From NCBI GenBank assembly GCA_009917695.1, contig JAACJG010000013.1, positions 62,001 to 126,000 of the forward strand: a DNA stretch of 64,000 bases, read 5' to 3'. Shown here in pieces: positions 16,590 to 25,506 of the stretch. Under the pieces are notes generated by a model, which was given only the letters and a program-made list of their open reading frames with translations, ran no database searches and was not told where the DNA came from. Each line of letters begins with the position of its first letter. Positions within the stretch are counted from its first letter, which is position 1. Position numbers and translations under genes: made by a program. This stretch comes from Candidatus Rifleibacterium amylolyticum (GTDB lineage Bacteria; Muiribacteriota; Ozemobacteria; Ozemobacterales; Ozemobacteraceae).

Positions 16590-18115
16590 AAAGAACAATC
16601 CTGATATTTTTTCTGGTTCTTCTGATGCCATGGACTGAAGTCATGGCAGAAATCGACCCTGAAGAGATTCTTCGCCAACTGCCACCACCTGAAGTCAACT
16701 ACACACTGCCTGAGATACGTGCCGTAAAGCCGCCGGTTACACTGCCAGACTACTCAACAGTCGAGCATTATGGCCGACCACGGCCTTCTACAAAAGAGCT
16801 CGAGCGCTCACTCGAACAGATAAAATCTGTAACAGAAAACCCCGCTGTCAGCTCAACAATCAAGCTGATCAAAGACCTTTCTGATGACAAAAGAGGCAGC
16901 GACCAGCCATCACAGAGCTCGCAGACAGATAATCCACGAGAGAGCAAAACACAACCCTCTCCAACAGAGTCGTCAACTCAAAAGCCCAGTAGCAATACCG
17001 AGACTACGCCCAGGCCAGAGGTGGTGAAACCACCACCGGTCGAGATAGCGCCAAAAGCCCCGGCCTACCCTCCTCCCACCGGCAAACTTCTGGCATCCTG
17101 GCAGACTTTGCGCAAAAATCCAGGACTGATTGAACTTGAGGAATCGCTCACGCGAGACCGCCAGCTCGTCGAAGACACCTTTGCCATGGCCATTCAGCTG
17201 TCTGCCGACAAATCGGCAGAGCAAGGCGAAGAAGGCGAACAACCTGAGGGTGGTGCCGACGGAGAAGTCGAAGGTGAAGGAGAAGGAGAAGATACAGCGC
17301 CAGCCGGCAGTCATGACGCAGTGCTGGCAACAGCAATGGGACTGCACAAAAAACAGGACTGGAAGGGACTGAAAAATCTGTTCCAGGATAATCCTGAAGC
17401 AGGCGAAACCAAAGATGGCCTGCGCTATATCATCGAGGCTGAAATCAACGAAGCAAAGCCTAACTACATGCAGGTTCGCCGCTATTCAAACCAGCTTCTG
17501 GGCCTGGATGAAAATGACGCCATGGCAAATTACGGCCTGGCAATCTATTATTACAACGCCAGCAAACCAGACACATCGAAGGCGGGTGACCATCTCGCCG
17601 TCGCACTCAAAGCCAAAAATCCGCCAGAAGGAGCCTCAGCATTTTACTGGAAGCTGACCTTCAAAAAGTTCATGATTCCGTTGCTGCTGGTGATTGCCGG
17701 CCTGATTGGCGGCATTTCGCATGTAATCAAGAAAAAGAAAGCTGCCGCGACCATTGATCTCGACAGTCCGGCAAAATCAGAAACCGCCGAAGCAGAAAAG
17801 AAACCACAGGGCAAACTCATGCAAAAACTTGCCCCGTTGCTCGACAAGTTTAAAGGCCTGTTCGCGCGCTTCAAGAAAAAGAAGGCTGCCGAACCAGATA
17901 TCGCCAGGACAACGAGCGAAGCGACAGCCACTGAATCTTCTGAAGAAGAAGTAACAGAGGCAGACGAAGGCGCTGAAGAGTCCGAAGAATCAGCAGAAGA
18001 CGAGGAATCTGACGAAGAAGAAGCTGAAGAAGAAAACGAACTCGAAAGCGAAGACGAAGAAGCAGTCGCAGAAGATTCTGAAGAAGAAGAATCCGAAGAA
18101 GAAGAATCCGCCTAG
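16586..18115 (+). CDS. Single-pass membrane protein with acidic tail, unknown function
   Basis: 509 aa. The start is a TTG overlapping the rnhA stop; the signal peptide ends at about residue 21 (VMAEI). A Pro/Ser/Thr-rich segment (about 90-165) is followed by a Glu/Gly linker (about 210-235). A helical, TPR-like region (about 240-350) contains [15 protein letters not shown] and [17 protein letters not shown]. Next comes a membrane segment near 363-383, then basic KKKK patches, and a final 75 residues made almost entirely of Glu, Asp, Ser and Ala. The helical part would be extracytoplasmic and the acidic tail cytoplasmic. I do not recognise a family. It is the last gene of the operon that starts at 10502. 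Confidence 0.65.
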   Translation: MKRTILIFFLVLLMPWTEVMAEIDPEEILRQLPPPEVNYTLPEIRAVKPPVTLPDYSTVEHYGRPRPSTKELERSLEQIKSVTENPAVSSTIKLIKDLSDDKRGSDQPSQSSQTDNPRESKTQPSPTESSTQKPSSNTETTPRPEVVKPPPVEIAPKAPAYPPPTGKLLASWQTLRKNPGLIELEESLTRDRQLVEDTFAMAIQLSADKSAEQGEEGEQPEGGADGEVEGEGEGEDTAPAGSHDAVLATAMGLHKKQDWKGLKNLFQDNPEAGETKDGLRYIIEAEINEAKPNYMQVRRYSNQLLGLDENDAMANYGLAIYYYNASKPDTSKAGDHLAVALKAKNPPEGASAFYWKLTFKKFMIPLLLVIAGLIGGISHVIKKKKAAATIDLDSPAKSETAEAEKKPQGKLMQKLAPLLDKFKGLFARFKKKKAAEPDIARTTSEATATESSEEEVTEADEGAEESEESAEDEESDEEEAEEENELESEDEEAVAEDSEEEESEEEESA

Positions 18116-18147
18116 ACTCTTGTCACATAAGAGTTATAGGGTTCACT

Positions 18148-18261
18148 GTCATTGCGAGGAGGGCGTCAGCCCGACGAAGCAATCCCATTATCAGAGAGAT
18201 TAGCTCAGAGCTGGCTTATGCCTTCGGCATACCGCTTCGTCGCTACGCTCCTCGCAATGAC
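18148..18261. repeat. Dispersed imperfect inverted repeat (REP-like), copy 1
   Basis: The element begins GTCATTGCGAGGAGGGC and ends with its near complement GCTACGCTCCTCGCAATGAC. In between are CGACGAAGCAATC / CGCTTCGTCG arms and a small GCC-TTC-GGC hairpin. It sits between two convergent genes. A diverged relative lies at 61580-61663. Elements starting TCATTGCGAGG are common short interspersed repeats in many bacterial genomes. Confidence 0.75.
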
Positions 18262-18330
18262 CGTTTCTAACCATGCAATTCAACTTTGCCAGAGAACTGG
18301 CCCTGATATTCGATTTTCTGACGAAGAAAA

Positions 18331-18358
18331 GGCGGCACCTGCCCGGTGCCGCCTTTTT
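18331..18358. terminator. Bidirectional rho-independent terminator
   Basis: A 9-bp GC-rich stem (18331-18339 with 18345-18353) has T5 on its right side and AAAA on its left. It can end the rightward operon and the leftward 58-aa gene. Confidence 0.85.
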
Positions 18359-18380
18359 CGATCAGGTATGTTGCCGCAGC

Positions 18381-18557
18381 TTATACTTTGCGGTAAACAT
18401 TGAGGCCGACTTTTTCTTCGCGGCCAGGAATAGCATAGTTGCCTTCAGTTGAAGCAATAATGATTGACTTGCCTGAAGAAGACTTGCCGAAATCCTTGGA
18501 AAGATCGACCTTGATGGTAAGGATATTACCTTCGATGTTCATATCAACATTTTTCAT
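18381..18557 (-). CDS. Small 58-aa protein, conserved-looking, unknown function
   Basis: 58 aa, read leftward from ATG 18557 to TAA at 18383-18381. The start follows an exact AGGAGG site at good spacing, and a strong terminator follows the stop. The protein begins MKNVDMNIEGNILTIKVDL and continues with FGKSSSGKSIIIASTEGN and ends GLNVYRKV. It has alternating strands, no signal and no Cys. I recall similar proteins of about 60 residues in other bacteria without a known function; this memory is not checked here. It has the marks of a real, well-expressed cytoplasmic gene. Confidence 0.8.
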   Translation of the reverse strand: MKNVDMNIEGNILTIKVDLSKDFGKSSSGKSIIIASTEGNYAIPGREEKVGLNVYRKV

Positions 18558-18642
18558 TGTTATTCCTCCTGAAATACCGGTGAATTGCCTGAGAGGTTAC
18601 CACAACAGCAAGCACTTGACCAGTTATTAATTCGAACTCGCT

Positions 18643-18670
18643 GCCTGGCAACAAAAAATTGTTGCCAGGC
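18643..18670. other. Perfect hairpin after the LysM gene
   Basis: A 12-bp perfect stem (18643-18654 with 18659-18670) with a four-base loop lies 13 bases beyond the LysM stop codon. Neither side has a clear T tract, so it may protect an mRNA end rather than terminate. Confidence 0.45.
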
Positions 18671-18683
18671 GATGTTCACAGAA

Positions 18684-19370
18684 TCACGGAATTCTCAGAG
18701 TCATACCGACTTTGAGCAGTTTGGGATTGGTGATGCCATTGTGTTCGGCAATCTGCTTCCATTTTGCAGTGGTTCCATAGACCTTCTGGCTGATTTTGCC
18801 AAGAGTGTCACCCGAGGCCACCACATAGGTTTTTTCTTCTTCGACAACCGGTTCTGGTTCATCGTTAGCATATTCGGTTGCATCTTCGACGAAAGGAGCA
18901 TCATCTTCTTCGTCATCGGCAACAGCTACTGGCTCACTCGGAACATAGGGAGCCGGCTCTTCTACCGGTTCTGGTTCAATGTAGGGTTCGGGTTCATAGG
19001 TTGGTTCCGGTTCAGTTGGTTCAACCGGAGCCGGCACTGCTTCAAGAACCTTGAAATTTCTTACCTGAACAGCGCCAGAAGGGTATTTCTGGTCAGGCTT
19101 AACGACATTGCCAAATACTCTGATTTTTACACTTCTGTTTTCGCCGACGCTGGCTGCTGTTTCGCCGATGAGCTGAAGAGTCTGGCCATCGAGAGTCTTG
19201 AACATGACTTTGCCTTCAGCCACAGAATCGACGATACCGGTGATGGTTGTCGATCGGCTCTTTTTGGTAAACCAGTTACTCGGCTTCCACCAGTCGCCAG
19301 ATTTGGCAAAAGCACCAGCAGGCATAGCAAGAATAGCCATAATAACGACCGCAATCAATTTTGTCCTCAT
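18684..19370 (-). CDS. Secreted LysM-domain protein
   Basis: 228 aa. The signal peptide ends near residue 22 (AGAFAKS). A small beta domain of about 70 residues comes next (ITGIVDSVAEGKVMFKTLDGQ). Residues about 112-175 are a repetitive Pro/Glu linker (PEPTYEPEPYIEPEPVEEP). The C-terminal LysM domain is at about 180-228 (YVVASGDTLGKISQKVYG, then ITNPKLLKVGMTLRIP). LysM binds peptidoglycan glycan strands, so the protein should be anchored to the wall in the periplasm. The Pro/Glu linker resembles rigid periplasm-spanning linkers. No catalytic domain is seen. Confidence 0.85.
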   Translation of the reverse strand: MRTKLIAVVIMAILAMPAGAFAKSGDWWKPSNWFTKKSRSTTITGIVDSVAEGKVMFKTLDGQTLQLIGETAASVGENRSVKIRVFGNVVKPDQKYPSGAVQVRNFKVLEAVPAPVEPTEPEPTYEPEPYIEPEPVEEPAPYVPSEPVAVADDEEDDAPFVEDATEYANDEPEPVVEEEKTYVVASGDTLGKISQKVYGTTAKWKQIAEHNGITNPKLLKVGMTLRIP

Positions 19371-19411
19371 GAAAAATGTAGCCCCCTGTAGAGATATAGA
19401 TACTAGAGGAA

Positions 19412-19440
19412 TGTATAATACTTTAACTTCACAATTTCAA
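19412..19440 (-). promoter_or_regulatory. Predicted promoter of the LysM gene
   Basis: On the minus strand TTGAAA (19440-19435) and TATACA (19417-19412) are 17 bases apart, about 40 bases before the ATG. Confidence 0.5.
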
Positions 19441-19482
19441 GTGGCAAAATGAAGATTGTTGTAAAACCTGATTATTACCCTG

Positions 19483-19986
19483 CTATTTCGTCTCGGCAAG
19501 CAGTCTGAAACTGGAAACTGCCTGCCCCATGAGCTTTTCATAGGCCGTATCCGCCTCAGTTCCAATAAAAAAGCGGATCAGATAAAGAACGTCTTCTTCA
19601 AAAACCAGATAATCGACCACTGAAAGCGGGCCGCCACCTGAGTCGATCAGCCAGCGTATGCGATAAGTCCCGGATCTCAGCTGATCGAGCTGTTCGGGCC
19701 CCTTTCGCGATTTGAGGGTTATCTCATCGGCTCCCTCTATTTCCTGAGTTCTCTGAGCGACATATTCTTTCAGCACATTCTCGCGCGAGTCACTGTTCAA
19801 ACCTATGAGAACCGACACTCTTTCGCGAAACGGGCCAACTGCCTCAAGAGAAAGAGCCTTATCCTCCTGCAAATCTTTCTGCCAACCGATGGGAAGTTGC
19901 AAAGAGAAAGTAGACGATGCATTGCTGATTTCTGCAAATTCTCTTATGGTGCGCGGATAAGAACCTTGCGTAACCACATCAGACAT
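19483..19986 (-). CDS. Hypothetical protein with PsbP/DcrB-like fold
   Basis: 167 aa with no signal peptide. FSLQLPIGWQKD near the start and a closing VSSFRLL match the pattern of PsbP/DcrB-like domains, which begin with a strand and a PxGW turn and end with an amphipathic helix. The middle is alternating strands and helices (LKSRKGPEQLDQLRSGTY, VVDYLVFEEDVLYLIRFF). It starts three bases after the rhomboid stop, so it is the last gene of a topB-rhomboid operon. No catalytic residues are apparent. Confidence 0.6.
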   Translation of the reverse strand: MSDVVTQGSYPRTIREFAEISNASSTFSLQLPIGWQKDLQEDKALSLEAVGPFRERVSVLIGLNSDSRENVLKEYVAQRTQEIEGADEITLKSRKGPEQLDQLRSGTYRIRWLIDSGGGPLSVVDYLVFEEDVLYLIRFFIGTEADTAYEKLMGQAVSSFRLLAETK

Positions 19987-19989
19987 CTG

Positions 19990-21681
19990 TCAGACCGAAA
20001 AGCCAGCCACAGCGGAAATCAGAGCGACAGAAACATAGCCAGCCAGATTTTTCAGATGTGACGACCGCATAAGCGGCAACAAAAATAACGCCAGAATTGC
20101 GCCACCAACCAGCCCGCCAAGATGAGCACTGTTGTCTACACCCTTTTCAACAGCGCCGATAATCAGATTGATCACCAGAATAAAGATAAGAGTAGAAAAA
20201 TTGTTTCGCCGAGACAGGCTCTCTGCGCCCTTTACCTTGAAAATTTCAAAAACGATGGACATGGACAGCAGCCCGAGCACGGCAGCTGATGCGCCGGCAG
20301 ACAGAGGCTGTCCGGTATGGACAGCGGCCAGACCGCCGGCTATTCCAGAAAAGAAAAAGGCAGCCAGATATATCGGCCAGCCAACAATGCGCTCGATCGG
20401 TGGCCCGAAAAATTTGAGTGCTATCAGGTTCATGAACAGATGAACCCAGCCAATATGTATGAACTGATAGGTGAAAAGTCTGAAATACTCGCCTTCTTGC
20501 ACCAGAAAAGAGCTGTTGGCTCCCAGATCGATCAACGTCACGATATCTTCAACATTATGAGTAACAATCAAGATTACCGAGACAATCATGACGAGCCAAG
20601 AAAGCACGCTGGTGGCATTTGCCGGCGGCTCAGCCATTTCTTCCTGCTGTTTTACATCCTCTTTTATGGCGGCTTTTAACGCCTCGCGATAGCTCTCATG
20701 CAGCTCCTTGAGATGCGCCAGCACCTTGCGGTCGAAAAATTCCCGGTTCTCAATTAGAGAAAAATAGCGCTTGCGCATGAATGGCAGCCATGCTTCGTTG
20801 TTCTCATCTTCTTCAGCAGTTGCCGAGCTTATTATGCCGGCCATTTTTTTCTCGCCGACCTCGTATTCGCCCGAATTGAAACGGCAGACACCCCACCAGA
20901 AATCCTTGAGACTGTCGGGCAAACGATCGATGCCCTCTTCTGTAGATTCCATAAGATCATCGAATTCTGCACTCCAGCCAAGGAATGCAAAAAAGATCAT
21001 GCGGCTGATGACGAGATTCGCACGCTTTTCCGGCGAAAAATCATCGCCTGTATGCATGGCCTTTTCGAGCGCGAGCTGAGCTGTCACAGCTTCTTCATAT
21101 CTGGTCGTTTCAAGATAGGCACGTACCAGATAGAGCAGTTCTTCAAAAGACTGATGTGAGAGGTCTTTATCTGGCAATCTCAGATCGTCGATCAAACCTG
21201 TGAAGTTGCGGTTGTTAAAATGTATCAGCCCGAGAAACACTCTGGTGACCCCATCGAAAGGCTCACCTCTCTTCAGCATCAAACGCATTTCCTGTTCGAG
21301 CTGTGCTATGTTCTCAGCGAACTTTTCAGCCAGCACAGCCAGTTCATGCAGGTGATGATTCAGCTCTGTCCAGGCGATATGGGCTTTCCAGCGAGCATAC
21401 GGCTCTATTTCGGCAAAACGATTTTCGGCCATGAGAATGTCTATCTGCCTTTGTAGATACATTGGCAGCAGAACAAGTATGCCAATACCGCCCAGCGAAA
21501 CACTTATCGCCAGTCCGCCGCTGACATCGCGCGCAATCATTACCAGCATCAGACAGAACAGAAAAAACAGCTGCGAAATATAACCAGAATAGTGCTTGAA
21601 ACCTTTCTGGAACAGAGAAAACATCATGTAGCCGACATTGGCCATGAGTAGATACATTAACAGTCTGTAGGCTATATCCAT
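19990..21681 (-). CDS. Rhomboid-family intramembrane serine protease with helical N-terminal domain
   Basis: About 563 aa. Two or three membrane segments occur in the first 75 residues, then a cytoplasmic helical region of about 270 residues with TPR-like spacing. The rhomboid core follows at about 365-545: EYFRLFTYQFIHIGWVHLF, FMNLIALKFFG, the catalytic GASA (Ser) and NSAHLGG (His). Both residues of the Ser-His dyad are therefore present, unlike in the relative at 9557-10372. Rhomboids cut membrane proteins within the bilayer. The start may be ATG 21681 or TTG 21687; neither has a clear ribosome-binding site. It lies 47 bases after topB on the same strand. Confidence 0.85.
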   Translation of the reverse strand: MDIAYRLLMYLLMANVGYMMFSLFQKGFKHYSGYISQLFFLFCLMLVMIARDVSGGLAISVSLGGIGILVLLPMYLQRQIDILMAENRFAEIEPYARWKAHIAWTELNHHLHELAVLAEKFAENIAQLEQEMRLMLKRGEPFDGVTRVFLGLIHFNNRNFTGLIDDLRLPDKDLSHQSFEELLYLVRAYLETTRYEEAVTAQLALEKAMHTGDDFSPEKRANLVISRMIFFAFLGWSAEFDDLMESTEEGIDRLPDSLKDFWWGVCRFNSGEYEVGEKKMAGIISSATAEEDENNEAWLPFMRKRYFSLIENREFFDRKVLAHLKELHESYREALKAAIKEDVKQQEEMAEPPANATSVLSWLVMIVSVILIVTHNVEDIVTLIDLGANSSFLVQEGEYFRLFTYQFIHIGWVHLFMNLIALKFFGPPIERIVGWPIYLAAFFFSGIAGGLAAVHTGQPLSAGASAAVLGLLSMSIVFEIFKVKGAESLSRRNNFSTLIFILVINLIIGAVEKGVDNSAHLGGLVGGAILALFLLPLMRSSHLKNLAGYVSVALISAVAGFSV

Positions 21682-21728
21682 GCGCAAAAACTATCTGATT
21701 TCAGCAGGCTGTAAAGCAATATCTGCTG

Positions 21729-23969
21729 TTATTCTTTGATCGCCACCAGCTCGATACCAGTGCGGTCTTCTTTCATGCCCAGGCGGCCGTCAACGACGCG
21801 CCCGTCTTCGAGTTTAAATCCTTTGATCAGACGTGTTGTCCTTCCTTGAATGAGAAGATCGATTGCAGATTGAGTCAGCTTCTTGCCGAAGAATTCTTTC
21901 CAGACAACATAGTTACAACCTTCTTTGAAGCGGTTACAACCATAACCGCGGCTGCCTTCAATAATCTGCCCCTTACCACAGGCCGGGCAGTCGCCATAGG
22001 TTTTGCGCTGAACGGCTGGCGTTGCAGAAACCTGTCTTGCTTCAACCGGTCTAACCGGCTTCTGGCGCCGACTATCAGAACCCTGCCCTCGTTCAGGCGA
22101 CGAATACGTCGACAGATTGCGGGCACTCTTGATCTGCCCGACTATAGTGCTGACAAAAGCTGATATGTCACCTATAAAAGCATCGGGATCATCTTTGCCT
22201 TTCGCCATATCTGACAGTCGTTTTTCCCAGCTGCCTGTCATCTCAGGGCTCTTGATTTCGGCAGCGGCAACTTCCACCAGCTTGATGCCCTTTGGCGTTG
22301 GCACCAGCTTCTTTTTTTCGCGTAACATGTATTCCACCCGAATGAGCTTTTCGATAATTTCAGCACGGGTGGCCGGAGTTCCCAGACCGCTGTCTTTCAT
22401 GGCATCGCGCAACTCTTCGCTGTCGACAAGTTTGCCGGCGGTTTCCATGGCCTGAAGCAGCGTCGCTTCAGTATAAGCAGCTGGTGGCCTGGTCTTGCGG
22501 GTTAACAGCACGGAATCTTCTATCTTACGGGTGTCGCCTTTCTTGAGATCTGGCAAAGACTGTTCGTTCTCATCGTCTTCGGAGCCGGTATCGCCATCTT
22601 TGTCGGCAGCTTTTTCGGCGGTCTTTTCCGCGGCTTTTTCGGCAGCCTGCTGGCGTTTTGGATAAAGCGCCCGCCAGCCTTCTTCGGTCACCACCCGCCC
22701 GGAAGCCTTGAAGTTATCTTTGCCTGAGCGCATTACCACAGTTGTCGACAGATATTCGTGGTCGGGGTAAAACGCAGCAAGAAAGCGGCGCACTACCAGG
22801 TCGTAAATGTTTCTTTCTTCAGCTGGCCACCCGGCCGTGTCAGCCACCTTCTTTTCGGTGGGAATAATGGCGTGATGGTCAGAAACCTTCGAATCGTTGA
22901 AAACCCTCTTGTCTTTTGTAGGCCGGTTCTTGCGCAACCAGCCGAGATATTCGTCATACTGCCCGGGCAGAGAGGCCAGTCGCTTTTCAATAGTCGGGAA
23001 AATGTCTTCAGAAAGGTAGCGACTGTCGGTTCGCGGATAAGTCACGACTTTTCGCTTCTCATAAAGAGTCTGCAGGGCTGCCAGAGTGTCAGCCGCGGTC
23101 ATTGAATATTTTGAGTTCGCCTCGCGCTGCAAAGTCGTAAGATCATAAAGAGACGGAGGCGCCTGCTTTTTTTTAGACTTCTTGACGCTGTGCACGACGG
23201 CCTGCTCACCTTTGAGCCGTTCTGAAAGCTCTCTGGCTTTTTCGAGCTGATCGATACGACTGGGGTATTCGTCAGCAGTCGGGTCGAACCAGAGCGCGCT
23301 GAAATCTGAGAAAACCGCGTTTACTTCCCAGTAGTCCTTTGGCACGAAGTTCTGTATTTCGAGATGGCGGTTAACCACCATCGCCAGAGTTGGCGTCTGC
23401 ACGCGGCCCAAGGTAAACATGCTGTTCATGCGCTTGGTGTAAGCTCGGGTAAAATTCATGCCTACCAGCCAGTCGGCGCGACTGCGACAGACTGCGGCCT
23501 GAGCCAGAGGCTCGTATTTTTCGCCTGGCCGCAGATCGGCAAAGCCCTGCTTTATCGCCTCATCAGTCATACTGGAGATCCATAGACGCCTGATCGGCTT
23601 CTGGCAACCGCTGTGCTGGTAAACCAGTCTGAAAATGAGCTCGCCTTCACGTCCGGCGTCGGCCCCGTTTATAATCTGATTTACATCGTCGCGATTAAAC
23701 AGCTTCGCCACTATTTCATACTGCTGTCGCGAAGAAGGCAGCACCGAAAGCTTCCAATCCTGCGGCAGCATCGGCAAAGTATCGAGGCTCCATTTCTGCC
23801 ATGCCGGGTTCTGAACTTCCGGGTGCCCAAGTGAGACAAGATGGCCAAACCCCCAGGTGACTATGTAGTCCTGACCCTCGAGAAAACCTTCTCCACGTCT
23901 TCCTGCACCAAGAATGCGGGCGATATCTTTGCCTACAGATGGTTTTTCTGCGAATACAAGTGTTTTCAT
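21729..23969 (-). CDS. topB: DNA topoisomerase III (type IA)
   Basis: 746 aa. The N-terminal Toprim domain has LVFAEKPSVGKDIA and GADAGREGELIF (acidic metal site). The type IA core contains the active-site tyrosine in TYPRTDSRYL near residue 310, SRADWLVGMNFTRAY and a LGRVQTPTL motif. A charged Lys/Ala/Glu insert near 440-475 and an acidic stretch interrupt the core. The C-terminus has one zinc-knuckle-like unit (CPACGKG, then YGCNRFKEGC). Topoisomerase III decatenates DNA and resolves recombination intermediates. It is the first gene of a leftward operon with the rhomboid protease. Confidence 0.93.
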   Translation of the reverse strand: MKTLVFAEKPSVGKDIARILGAGRRGEGFLEGQDYIVTWGFGHLVSLGHPEVQNPAWQKWSLDTLPMLPQDWKLSVLPSSRQQYEIVAKLFNRDDVNQIINGADAGREGELIFRLVYQHSGCQKPIRRLWISSMTDEAIKQGFADLRPGEKYEPLAQAAVCRSRADWLVGMNFTRAYTKRMNSMFTLGRVQTPTLAMVVNRHLEIQNFVPKDYWEVNAVFSDFSALWFDPTADEYPSRIDQLEKARELSERLKGEQAVVHSVKKSKKKQAPPSLYDLTTLQREANSKYSMTAADTLAALQTLYEKRKVVTYPRTDSRYLSEDIFPTIEKRLASLPGQYDEYLGWLRKNRPTKDKRVFNDSKVSDHHAIIPTEKKVADTAGWPAEERNIYDLVVRRFLAAFYPDHEYLSTTVVMRSGKDNFKASGRVVTEEGWRALYPKRQQAAEKAAEKTAEKAADKDGDTGSEDDENEQSLPDLKKGDTRKIEDSVLLTRKTRPPAAYTEATLLQAMETAGKLVDSEELRDAMKDSGLGTPATRAEIIEKLIRVEYMLREKKKLVPTPKGIKLVEVAAAEIKSPEMTGSWEKRLSDMAKGKDDPDAFIGDISAFVSTIVGQIKSARNLSTYSSPERGQGSDSRRQKPVRPVEARQVSATPAVQRKTYGDCPACGKGQIIEGSRGYGCNRFKEGCNYVVWKEFFGKKLTQSAIDLLIQGRTTRLIKGFKLEDGRVVDGRLGMKEDRTGIELVAIKE

Positions 23970-24037
23970 GCGTATATGCTAACTCAGGTAAAAATATCTG
24001 TCCAGTTAAAGAGTTTTTGCGATTCTTAATTAAATAA

Positions 24038-24067
24038 TTGCCGAAATTTACCGATTCGTTTTATACT
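24038..24067 (+). promoter_or_regulatory. Predicted promoter of pilC
   Basis: TTGCCG (24038-24043) and TATACT (24062-24067) are 18 bases apart, followed by AAGGAGGAG before the ATG at 24150. The leader is about 75 bases. Confidence 0.45.
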
Positions 24068-24149
24068 ATACTTGAAATAATCAGATTTTAGCCCGAATCA
24101 TCGCAGGGCGTTTCTGTTCGTATGCCAGCATATTGAAGGAGGAGTTTTC

Positions 24150-25355
24150 ATGGCGACCTTCGCTTATAAGGCGAGAAACTGGGATGGAAAAATAGTTTCA
24201 GCCGAAATGGAAGGCGAAAGCAAAGAAGTCTGTATCGCCAAGTTGCGCGAAAAGGGCTATTTCGTCACCAATATTACTGAAAAAAAGGGTTCTGGCGGCA
24301 TTTCGCTGAGTTTTCTCCAGCGCGGCGTCAGTTCTCAGGAAGTCTGTATCTTCGCCCGTCAGTTTGCCACCATGATCGGTTCGGGCGTTCCGCTCGTCCG
24401 CTGTCTGACCATTCTTCAGGCGCAGGCTGAAAATCCGACCTTCAAAAAGATCATCAGTCAGATCAGATCAGACGTTGAGGGTGGTGCTACGTTCTCAAAG
24501 TCTCTTGAAAAACATCCGAGAGTCTTCAGCGACCTCTTCTGCTCGCTGGTCAAGGCCGGCGAAGTCGGTGGTATTCTTGACCAGATTCTCGAACGTCTCG
24601 CCGACTACCTCGAAAGCTCAGAGAACCTCAAATCAAAGGTCAAAGGCGCGTTGACTTACCCGGTAGTCGTATTTGCCATCGCCGGTCTCGTTGTTCTCGC
24701 ACTGGTTCTCTTCGTCCTGCCTCAGTTCAAAGAAATCTTCATGGGTATGAACGTCGAACTGCCCATGGCTACACAGATTCTGCTCGGCACCTCAGACTTC
24801 ATGCTTGCTTGGTGGTTCATTATCATCCCGGCAATTGTGGCTGTTCCGATTCTGATCTATAACTTCTTCCAGACCAAAACAGGTGCCCGCATATTCGATA
24901 CCAACATATTGCGCATGCCGGCAATCGGTCTGATGATGCGTAAAGTTGCGGTCGCCAAGTTTACCCGAACGCTCGGCACGCTTATCGCTTCCGGTGTTCC
25001 GATTCTACAGGCACTCGAAGTTACTTCACAAACCGCCGGTAACGTAGTTATCGCCGAAGCCGTCGATAAGACCCGCGTTTCGATCCGCGAAGGTGAATCA
25101 ATCGCCGACCCGTTGAAAAACTCAGGGGTTTTCCCGCCGATGGTCGTGCAGATGATCGCCGTTGGTGAAGAGACCGGTGAACTCGACAAGATGCTGGCCA
25201 AGATCGCCGACTTCTACGACACCGAGGTTGACAACGCCGTTAAAGGTCTGACCTCGATCATCGAACCTATCGTCATCGTGTTCATGGGGGTCGTAATCGG
25301 TGGTATCGTTCTCGCAGTTTTCATGCCCATGCTCAAACTGGTTAACGCATCCTGA
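24150..25355 (+). CDS. pilC: PilC/GspF-family inner-membrane platform protein
   Basis: 401 aa, the family's usual length. Two T2SSF domains are visible: the first at about 65-190 (FARQFATMIGSGVPLVRCL, SLVKAGEVGG) and the second at about 270-395 (FTRTLGTLIASGVPILQAL, MIAVGEETGELD). Membrane segments lie near 168-190, 212-235 and 375-395. PilC/GspF is the polytopic protein through which the cytoplasmic ATPase drives pilus assembly. It stands alone with its own promoter, a very strong ribosome-binding site and a terminator, about 17 kb from the PilMNOPQ block and 17 kb from pilB. Confidence 0.95.
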   Translation: MATFAYKARNWDGKIVSAEMEGESKEVCIAKLREKGYFVTNITEKKGSGGISLSFLQRGVSSQEVCIFARQFATMIGSGVPLVRCLTILQAQAENPTFKKIISQIRSDVEGGATFSKSLEKHPRVFSDLFCSLVKAGEVGGILDQILERLADYLESSENLKSKVKGALTYPVVVFAIAGLVVLALVLFVLPQFKEIFMGMNVELPMATQILLGTSDFMLAWWFIIIPAIVAVPILIYNFFQTKTGARIFDTNILRMPAIGLMMRKVAVAKFTRTLGTLIASGVPILQALEVTSQTAGNVVIAEAVDKTRVSIREGESIADPLKNSGVFPPMVVQMIAVGEETGELDKMLAKIADFYDTEVDNAVKGLTSIIEPIVIVFMGVVIGGIVLAVFMPMLKLVNAS

Positions 25356-25371
25356 TCCGCTAATACTCAAG

Positions 25372-25402
25372 AACCGCCGGGGCAACCCGGCGGTTTTTTT
25401 TT
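25372..25402 (+). terminator. Rho-independent terminator of pilC
   Basis: A perfect 10-bp stem (25372-25381 with 25386-25395), GCAA tetraloop and a run of T follow the pilC stop by 17 bases. Confidence 0.92.
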
Positions 25403-25445
25403 CACGACAAATATATGCACACAGGTCCAGATAAAACGAGGCATG

Positions 25446-25493
25446 AGAAAAACTCCGCTAATGGCTGCTTAAGCCAGAAGCGGAGTTTTTTTA
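25446..25493. terminator. Terminator of the methionine gamma-lyase-like gene, bidirectional
   Basis: AACTCCGCT (25451-25459) pairs with AGCGGAGTT (25479-25487), with an inner TGGCT/AAGCCA stem. Runs of A on the left and T on the right allow termination in both directions. Confidence 0.8.
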
Positions 25494-25506
25494 ATTGTAA
25501 TCTATA

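Noticed and set aside
18900-19030. Possible repeat array
   Set aside because: It is the coding sequence of the Pro/Glu linker of the LysM protein.
18585-19391. 268-aa ORF on the plus strand
   Set aside because: It is antisense to the LysM gene and is rich in Phe and Arg, as expected of a complement frame.
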